The position numbers and the translations under genes were made by a program. DNA of 64,000 bases from CBDDBX01 sp965225955 (lineage in GTDB: Bacteria; Acidobacteriota; Aminicenantia; UBA2199): positions 57,908-121,907 of the forward strand of contig CBDDBX010000030.1 in the NCBI GenBank assembly GCA_965225955.1, given 5' to 3'. Positions within the stretch are counted from its first letter, which is position 1. Each line of letters begins with the position of its first letter. The notes beneath the pieces are model-generated. The model did no database searches. It was given only the letters and a program-made list of their open reading frames with translations, and was not told the DNA's origin. Shown one piece after another: positions 59,165-64,000 of the stretch.

Positions 59165-61039
59165 TTACCTCCCCATACTTATAAGTACATCTGTCATTTT
59201 ATTAACAACAGATATAAACTGGGCAATGGACTGATAAGATTTCTGGGCAGTCAGAAGATCTGCTGTCTCTTCATCCAGAGATACCCCGGAAATCTGATCT
59301 CTTGTATTCTGCAGATAATTCAGCATCGATTTACTTGAATCAAGTTCGTACTGTGCACTGGCAGAATGGTTACCTATATTTGTAAACGTTGTATGTAGAT
59401 ATTCGTGAAGAGTTCCATAATCAGCCACACCATCACGATCTGAATCTACTGTGTTGTTTTTGCTCATAAGACCGGCAATTGCAGTTGCATTCTCGTTATT
59501 ACCAGCTGCACCTGTTCCGTTTGAATAGTCCCAGCTTAAAGGAAGACTACTTAGTGCAGGATTGAAAGCGGAGTCGATTGTAACTGATGTACCACCACCA
59601 CCTATAGCCGTGATTGTTCTGGTTTGTCCCTGTATAGTAATGGTATTGCCAACTGCAAGGGTTGCTGAAATATTGTTGTCGAAATTAACAGTTGTACCAA
59701 CAGAACCTGTTACATTACCCGTACCTGTAAGTTTTGTTTCCGCTGATGCTGCTAAAAGAGTTGGATCACTTTCTATAGCTGAATCTATTGAGACTCTTGA
59801 AGCGGCATTTTCACGGTTAAAATATTCCCAGGATGCAGGAAGTGTAGCTGGTGGGGATGGTGAAAATGCTGAGTCAACAGTTATTGTTGCAGGATCAGTT
59901 ACGGAAGTAACATACTTTGTCTGCCCACCGACAGTTACAATATCACCTACTTCCAGAGTGTTTGAAACATTGCCTCCAAGACCTGCAAAAGTTACAGTAT
60001 TACCGGCAACAGCATTGATCGTACCTGTTCCTGTAGACATCTGGAAGAAGTTCTGATCTGTAGTAGTTCCATCAAGGGCATAACCCTGCTGGTGCTGTGA
60101 ATTGATTGTATGAACAAGGCCTGTAATCAGATTATCCAGTTCTTCTTTATACTGAGGAATATACTGATCTCTTATTCTTATATGAGCTTCAAGTTTCCCG
60201 TTTTTAATCTGATTGGTTATATCCAGAGGAGCTCCGCCGTACTGATCAATAAATACCTGATTGTACTGCGGAGGGTTCGGATCTCTTACAGCTGATAACT
60301 TATTAACTGTTGAAAAGTTAACCAGAGGTCTTCCGGCTACTTCAACTGTTACTGAGTCGTTACTCTGGTTAAAGTAGTAGTTTGTACCTACCAGCTCAGA
60401 TAATTTCTGTAACTGTAACTCTCTTTTGTCTATCAGTTCACTTGCAGGATTACCTGTACCTTTGGCATAGGCAATTTTTTCATTGAGACTGGCAATATCT
60501 GCAGCTATTTCGTTGACATCTCCAACAATTGTTGCAATATTGGAATCTGCAAGTTTCTGCTGCTCAATAAGGCTGTCATAAGATCTGTTTATTGAATCTG
60601 TGAAAGATTTTGTCTGGGCAATAAGGTTATTTCTGGTAGCTGTATCCTTGGCGTTGTTTGCAAGTTTTCCCCAGGAGTTAAAAAAGGTGGTCATCTGATT
60701 TGATATACCATACCCTTTGGATTCATCGAAAATTGATTCAACAGTTTTCATTGAACCTCTGAGGGTCTCGTTAACACCAAAAAGCTGCATACTGTCTATT
60801 ATCTGGTTGTTGATAAATCTGTCTCTGGCAGTTTCAACAGAGGCCATGTTAACACCACGACCTCCGGCTCTTATTCCAAGTACAGGAGGAGGTACTGTTT
60901 CCAGTATAGCTCTCTGTTTCGAATATCCCGGAGTATTAACATTAGCTATATTCTGTCCAATAACCTGGAATACCTGCTGCTGGGCATTAAGAGAATTTTT
61001 CCCCAGTTCAAGTGCAGACCATAAATTCATCATAGGCAT
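59165..61039 (-). CDS. flgK: Flagellar hook-associated protein FlgK (HAP1) with duplicated insert
   Basis: About 624 aa. N-terminal ALELGKNSLNAQQQVFQVIGQNIANVNTPGYSKQ and C-terminal SLDEETADLLTAQKSYQSIAQFISVVNKMTDVLI are the conserved axial segments. Residues about 336-407 and 439-506 are two similar roughly 70-residue beta-rich modules (each ends in xVDSAF/xIDSAF then SWxY), and DSDRDGVADYG follows near 532, a calcium-binding-like DxDxDG motif. These lie in the surface-exposed variable region. GGAGG precedes the ATG. Confidence 0.94.
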   Translation of the reverse strand: MPMMNLWSALELGKNSLNAQQQVFQVIGQNIANVNTPGYSKQRAILETVPPPVLGIRAGGRGVNMASVETARDRFINNQIIDSMQLFGVNETLRGSMKTVESIFDESKGYGISNQMTTFFNSWGKLANNAKDTATRNNLIAQTKSFTDSINRSYDSLIEQQKLADSNIATIVGDVNEIAADIASLNEKIAYAKGTGNPASELIDKRELQLQKLSELVGTNYYFNQSNDSVTVEVAGRPLVNFSTVNKLSAVRDPNPPQYNQVFIDQYGGAPLDITNQIKNGKLEAHIRIRDQYIPQYKEELDNLITGLVHTINSQHQQGYALDGTTTDQNFFQMSTGTGTINAVAGNTVTFAGLGGNVSNTLEVGDIVTVGGQTKYVTSVTDPATITVDSAFSPSPPATLPASWEYFNRENAASRVSIDSAIESDPTLLAASAETKLTGTGNVTGSVGTTVNFDNNISATLAVGNTITIQGQTRTITAIGGGGTSVTIDSAFNPALSSLPLSWDYSNGTGAAGNNENATAIAGLMSKNNTVDSDRDGVADYGTLHEYLHTTFTNIGNHSASAQYELDSSKSMLNYLQNTRDQISGVSLDEETADLLTAQKSYQSIAQFISVVNKMTDVLISMGR

Positions 61040-61041
61040 GA

Positions 61042-61518
61042 TCAGGCCTCCCTGTAGAATGAGTATGAGTGGTGATCACTCTTCTCTCTACCTTGTCTTG
61101 AATAGTCGTTCTGGAGAAGATAGTTGTTAAGTTTCATCAGCTCCTGATTCAGCCTCATGAAGTTCTTGATGAATATTGAGGTTTTAAGAAGCATGGATTT
61201 TATCTGATCTGTAATAGCAATGAATTCCGGTGCAAGTTTAATGAAATCTGTATATCCCATCTTAACCAGTAACTGGAAGGAGAGCTCTTCAGCAGGAATA
61301 TTAAGTGATTCAGTGACTTTTTTAATGTGATCCTGTTTGGTGTTGTGAAATTTATAGGTTTCAAGCTCATAAGTTTCAACAAAGTTCTGAAACTCTATAG
61401 TAGTGATTTCGCCTCTGGTTATACGATCGGGAATTGTTGCTATAAAGTCCCTGATCTTCAGCAGACGCTTTGTCTCAACATCAAGAAAGTCATAAAAATC
61501 TTTTACTGCGTTTACCAT
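61042..61518 (-). CDS. flgN: Flagellar chaperone FlgN-like protein
   Basis: About 158 aa and almost entirely helical (FYDFLDVETKRLLKIRDFI, MLLKTSIFIKNFMRLNQELMKLNNYLLQ), the pattern of FlgN, the export chaperone of FlgK and FlgL. Position directly before flgK (2-base gap) supports the call. The ATG at 61516-61518 has GGAGAG before it. Confidence 0.75.
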   Translation of the reverse strand: MVNAVKDFYDFLDVETKRLLKIRDFIATIPDRITRGEITTIEFQNFVETYELETYKFHNTKQDHIKKVTESLNIPAEELSFQLLVKMGYTDFIKLAPEFIAITDQIKSMLLKTSIFIKNFMRLNQELMKLNNYLLQNDYSRQGREKSDHHSYSFYREA

Positions 61519-61577
61519 TTTTGCTCTCCGCTCTATTTCAGCAAGAAGCATGCCAGAACTAAATCAGGCAGAGTGGA

Positions 61578-61740
61578 GCTGCTTCAAAACTAATAAAAAC
61601 AGAACTGTAACGCTAATACACACGAATAAAAGCAAAGAAATATTAAAAAGTTCGAAAAAGAACTCAGGTTTTGCTCTTTTACTCACTTTTTAAAAGACTT
61701 TTTGTAGATTAACGCTAAGTTAAAGTGATTTTGAAGCAGC
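61578..61740 (-). mobile_element. MITE-like element, 163 bp, copy 2
   Basis: Perfect 12-bp terminal inverted repeats GCTGCTTCAAAA (61578-61589) and TTTTGAAGCAGC (61729-61740). Its subterminal sequence matches copy 1 at 35605 in inverse orientation, and lengths agree within one base. No reading frame. It lies 59 bases upstream of flgN. Confidence 0.75.
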
Positions 61741-61814
61741 CTCTTATTTTGATGTTTTGAGGGGAAAGGTGTGAATAATTTGCCGGAAAGGAGGAAAAAT
61801 GTTCTGCTGGTGGG

Positions 61815-61842
61815 GCCTTCGACACTTCGCTTATGCTCAGGC
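61815..61842. repeat. Imperfect palindrome CCTTCGACA...GCTCAGG
   Basis: GCCTTCGACACTTCGC and ATGCTCAGGC flank a short centre, a repeat type I recognise from many environmental genomes. It contains a spurious 17-codon frame. Confidence 0.4.
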
Positions 61843-61876
61843 TCAGGATTGAGAAAGACAAACACTTAAACTCAGG

Positions 61877-62250
61877 GCTTATTGGGCTCTTTAATACCAC
61901 CCCGTCGGTTGTTTATTTTAAGACTGTCTTAACAATAAAACGGGAGCATACTCCGTTATGGTAAAACCATAACTTCGATACTCCCCTACAAATCGCTTGT
62001 CTCAATTAATTTCGACTTAGTAAGTGAAAAGCCACTGTACTCTTTAGTTTTAAAGAAAATTTGAGATTAAATAACAGAAATCCCCTCCTCTCACCTTACA
62101 AACAGGATAGCTTTATTAATATGGTTAAATTAATCTGATATTAGAGAATGTTAATTACTAGTTATCAGAAGGAGGGGGGGCAGCAAGTTGCCTCAGACCC
62201 GATAAGGGCAACGCAGCTGACGGGGTGGTATTAAAAAGTCCAATAAGCCT
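61877..62250. repeat. Large inverted-repeat element with internal hairpins, about 374 bp
   Basis: The ends carry TTTAATACCACCCCGTC (about 61891-61907) and its inverse GACGGGGTGGTATTAAA (about 62219-62235), within longer matching arms of roughly 33 bases that include GGCTTATTGG. Inside are the hairpins GTTATGGT-AAA-ACCATAAC and CAGC..GTTGCC...GGCAAC..GCTG, and the pair CCCCTCCT/AGGAGGGG. No protein gene. It splits the flagellar cluster together with the MITE; the rest of the 783-bp gap shows nothing else. Confidence 0.65.
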
Positions 62251-62301
62251 TAAGATAGATTAAACCAATGTTTTTTGTGAGAGTGGGTGTTGCTTTATGT
62301 T

Positions 62302-62594
62302 TTAAGCCTGTAAATCTATGAGAGGGGAGTCTTCGTTTTCTTCCAGAACTTCTTCTTCCTCTTCTTCAGGCTTCTTCTTCTTTTTTTGAAATGCTTCTGT
62401 TCTTTTTTATCTTTGATTGATGGATGACCCGGGTTTTCTGTTTCTTTGATTATTGAGGTATTGGATTCGTTGTATTCGTCCAGTTCTTTTGCAAAATCAA
62501 GATCTCCTGATTCCGGCTGGAGAATGTCGCTGCTTTTTCTGATTGTCGGAAAGGAGTATCGCCCTCTTCTGCTTACCTTACCGATATCACTCAT
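62302..62594 (-). CDS. Small charged protein in the flagellar cluster, apparently frameshifted at a homopolymer
   Basis: The ATG at 62592-62594 lies directly after the flgM stop. The first 70 residues (MSDIGKVSRRGRYSFPTIRK...) have no family I know. As read, the frame ends in 33 nearly all-basic residues. If one A is added to the A7 run (plus-strand T7 at 62381-62387), it instead continues as a lysine stretch, then PEEEEEEVLEENEDSPLIDLQA and a stop at 62302-62304, which looks far more natural. Probably a small cytoplasmic protein of about 97 aa linked to flagellar assembly; role unknown. Confidence 0.5.
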
Positions 62595-62595
62595 A

Positions 62596-62898
62596 TCAAC
62601 CCCCTTCGAACAGGGCTTCGTCAATGAGTTTTTCGGCTATCTTGTTACTGTCTGTTCTGTAAGTTCCTTCGTCAAGCTGGAGTTTAATTGCTTCCACTCT
62701 GTCCTTTCTTATGTCAGGTGAGGCTTTTGCTTGCTGCTGAAGTTTTCCCAGTTCAGATGCCTGTGATGAAATTTCTACTTTATCTTCTGATGCAGATCCT
62801 GTTGATGATTTTTTCTTAAGTGAATCTGTCTCTGTCTTTTTGCGGTTTAGTGCTGATATATTTTCTGTGTCGTTCTTATATTGGTTTCCTATTTTCAT
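62596..62898 (-). CDS. flgM: Anti-sigma-28 factor FlgM
   Basis: About 100 aa. The C-terminal sigma-binding segment RVEAIKLQLDEGTYRTDSNKIAEKLIDEALF is diagnostic; the N-terminal half is disordered and Ser/Lys-rich with VEISSQASEL, as usual. FlgM holds FliA inactive until it is exported through the finished hook. Preceded by AGGGAGG. Confidence 0.93.
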   Translation of the reverse strand: MKIGNQYKNDTENISALNRKKTETDSLKKKSSTGSASEDKVEISSQASELGKLQQQAKASPDIRKDRVEAIKLQLDEGTYRTDSNKIAEKLIDEALFEGG

Positions 62899-62952
62899 GT
62901 TGCCTCCCTTTAAGGCTTAATAAACCTATACGTTTTTTATGTCGGCACTATA

Positions 62953-63756
62953 TCATGAAACTTTAATGTTTTTGTTTTTAAGAAATTTAACCGGATCAAC
63001 TGGTCTGTTATCTTTTCTCATTTCAAAGTGAAGATGAGGACCGGTTGAGCGGCCTGTACTTCCTGATTTCGCTATAACTGTTCCAGCTTTGATTTTGTCT
63101 CCGGCTTTAACCGTAAGTTCTGAATTGTGACCATATCTGGAAGTATAACCATCTGCATGTTTTACAGTAACAATATTTCCATAACCTTTCTGCCATCCTG
63201 AGAAAATAACCTCTCCGTCCATAACAGATTTAACAGGTGTATTCATCGGAACAGCAAAATCTACTCCTGCATGGAATTTCTGTCTGTTGTTAAATGGATC
63301 TTTTCTCCATCCAAACTCAGAGGATATTCGTCCTTCAACAGGTGTATAGGCTTTTGTTACAGCAAACTTTTTAATGGCAATGTCCGCCTGAACTTCCGGC
63401 TGCTTTGCAAGAGTTTCAGGTTTCTGGTTTCCATATTTTTCAAGAAGTTGTCTTTCGATTACATCCTGATATCCAAGACCACCGTTATTTGAAATATGCT
63501 GCGCCCATAACATGTTGCGCATTCCCATCATTGTTCCTGCACCACCCATTGCAGATTCACTCTTCTCTTCTTTAAAGGCACTCTTAAGAAGGGTTTCCAG
63601 CATCATCTCTTCAAACTGAACAGCAATTCTTTTGATCTTATCTTCTCTTGAAGCGCTGTGAAGATTACGCAAATCTACTGCAACGTTATTGTGGCGTCCA
63701 CTCATTGCCTCTCTGACAGCGGTGGACATTTCCATGTTTGTGTTTGCTGCTTTCAT
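62953..63756 (-). CDS. flgJ: FlgJ-type rod-binding protein fused to an M23 (LytM) peptidase
   Basis: About 267 aa. Residues 35-110 match the FlgJ N-terminal rod-binding domain (KIKRIAVQFEEMMLETLLKSAF...GLGYQDVIERQLLEKYG). Residues about 140-262 are an M23 endopeptidase with metal ligands H162 and D166 (FHAGVDFA) and HLHFE (241-245), plus H210. In enterobacteria FlgJ is fused to a glucosaminidase; here a peptidoglycan endopeptidase does the wall-opening job for the rod. The ATG overlaps the flgI stop by one base. Confidence 0.9.
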   Translation of the reverse strand: MKAANTNMEMSTAVREAMSGRHNNVAVDLRNLHSASREDKIKRIAVQFEEMMLETLLKSAFKEEKSESAMGGAGTMMGMRNMLWAQHISNNGGLGYQDVIERQLLEKYGNQKPETLAKQPEVQADIAIKKFAVTKAYTPVEGRISSEFGWRKDPFNNRQKFHAGVDFAVPMNTPVKSVMDGEVIFSGWQKGYGNIVTVKHADGYTSRYGHNSELTVKAGDKIKAGTVIAKSGSTGRSTGPHLHFEMRKDNRPVDPVKFLKNKNIKVS

Positions 63757-64000
63757 TATATTATTTCCAGTTCAGCCTGAAGAGAGCCGCTGCTTTTCAT
63801 TGCCTGAAGAATAGCAATGATATCCCGCGGAGTAGCTCCAAGGTCGTTTAGGGATTTAACAACATCTCCAATTGTAGGGGGTGTTTTCAATTATTGAGAA
63901 ACGTGCGTCCTGTTCCTCTACAGCTACATTGTCCTGGGGGGTAACGGCTGTTTCTCCTCCTTCACTCAGAGGGTTTGGTTGTGAAACAGAGTAGTCGGTA
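63756..64000 (-). CDS. flgI: Flagellar P-ring protein FlgI, C-terminal part, apparently frameshifted
   Basis: The frame entering from the window end reads TDYSVSQPNPLSEGG...DARFSIIENTP and then stops, while another frame gives PTIGDVVKSLNDLGATPRDIIAILQAMKSSGSLQAELEII and a stop at 63756-63758. Both parts match the FlgI C-terminus. Removing one C from a C5 run (plus-strand G5 at 63877-63881) joins them exactly. FlgI forms the periplasmic P-ring around the rod and confirms a diderm envelope. The upstream part is outside the window. Confidence 0.85.

Noticed and set aside
61799..61852. Seventeen-codon frame with an AGGAGG site in the repeat cluster
   Set aside because: Most of it is the CCTTCGACA...GCTCAGG repeat, so the peptide is a by-product of the repeat.
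62381..62387. Programmed -1 frameshift
   Set aside because: Possible in principle on the A-run, but two other genes in the window show single-base homopolymer frameshifts, so sequence error is the simpler cause. Kept only as an alternative.

Overview
The window looks like one continuous stretch of an AT-rich chromosome (roughly 40% GC by eye) from a motile, anaerobic or fermentative bacterium with two membranes. Motility is shown by flgI, flgJ, flgM, flgN, flgK and flgL. The outer membrane is inferred from two porin-like beta-barrels and a LolD-type ATPase. Anaerobic life is inferred from HydF ([FeFe]-hydrogenase maturation), a rubrerythrin-like protein, a two-cluster ferredoxin, and B12 and radical-SAM proteins. 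Start sites usually carry AGGAGG-type Shine-Dalgarno sequences. I cannot name the lineage; a spirochaete or a candidate phylum would fit. One pair of genes is out of place for a bacterium: an archaeal-type GatD/GatE tRNA amidotransferase. I see no phage, CRISPR array or rRNA.

Layout. 1-5.3 kb: serine hydrolase (cut by the window edge), MATE pump, REP-type (Y1/HUH) transposase, HAD phosphatase, MsrB-MsrA fusion, rubrerythrin-like protein. 5.5-16.8 kb: aspartase-hydF pair, TPR protein, YcaO protein, sensor kinase, FMN-binding protein with porin, B12 radical SAM protein, PATAN/DUF4388 protein. 16.9-23.6 kb: tRNA-Gly and tRNA-Cys, pstSCAB-phoU, PIN-PhoH ATPase. 23.6-32 kb: exported protein with ECF sigma and anti-sigma, purF, exonuclease, a PAS plus B12 sensor module, hybrid kinase. 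32-35.3 kb: gatD-gatE. 35.4-42.8 kb: repeat-rich gap, porin, EAL-CBS-GGDEF protein, IclR regulator, phoR-phoB. 42.8-49.5 kb: carboxylase operon, divergent EF-G-like GTPase, LolD-like ATPase. 49.5-58.2 kb: GldA/F/G-type ABC operon, M29 peptidase, ferredoxin, amidohydrolase. 58.2-64 kb: flagellar genes on the minus strand.

The main system I can reconstruct is a phosphate-starvation regulon. Direct repeats of TTAACA on an exact 11-bp period, the layout known for Bacillus PhoP boxes, stand upstream of pstS, of a porin gene, of phoB itself, and of the PATAN/DUF4388 gene. The window therefore appears to contain sensor, regulator, transporter, outer-membrane entry route and autoregulation, plus one target with no known phosphate role.

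A second theme is dispersed small repeats: a 10-bp motif GGGGTCAGGC (11 sites) presumably linked to the REP-type transposase; a roughly 162-bp MITE family (two copies and a remnant); arrays of a degenerate 10-bp unit; and palindromic elements. A cluster of these separates flgN-flgK-flgL from flgI-flgJ-flgM.

Three genes appear frameshifted by one base, each at a homopolymer (29102-29107, 62381-62387, 63877-63881). That points to sequence error at least as much as to gene decay. Two conserved enzymes have altered active sites: a biotin carboxylase-like subunit and an EF-G-like GTPase.
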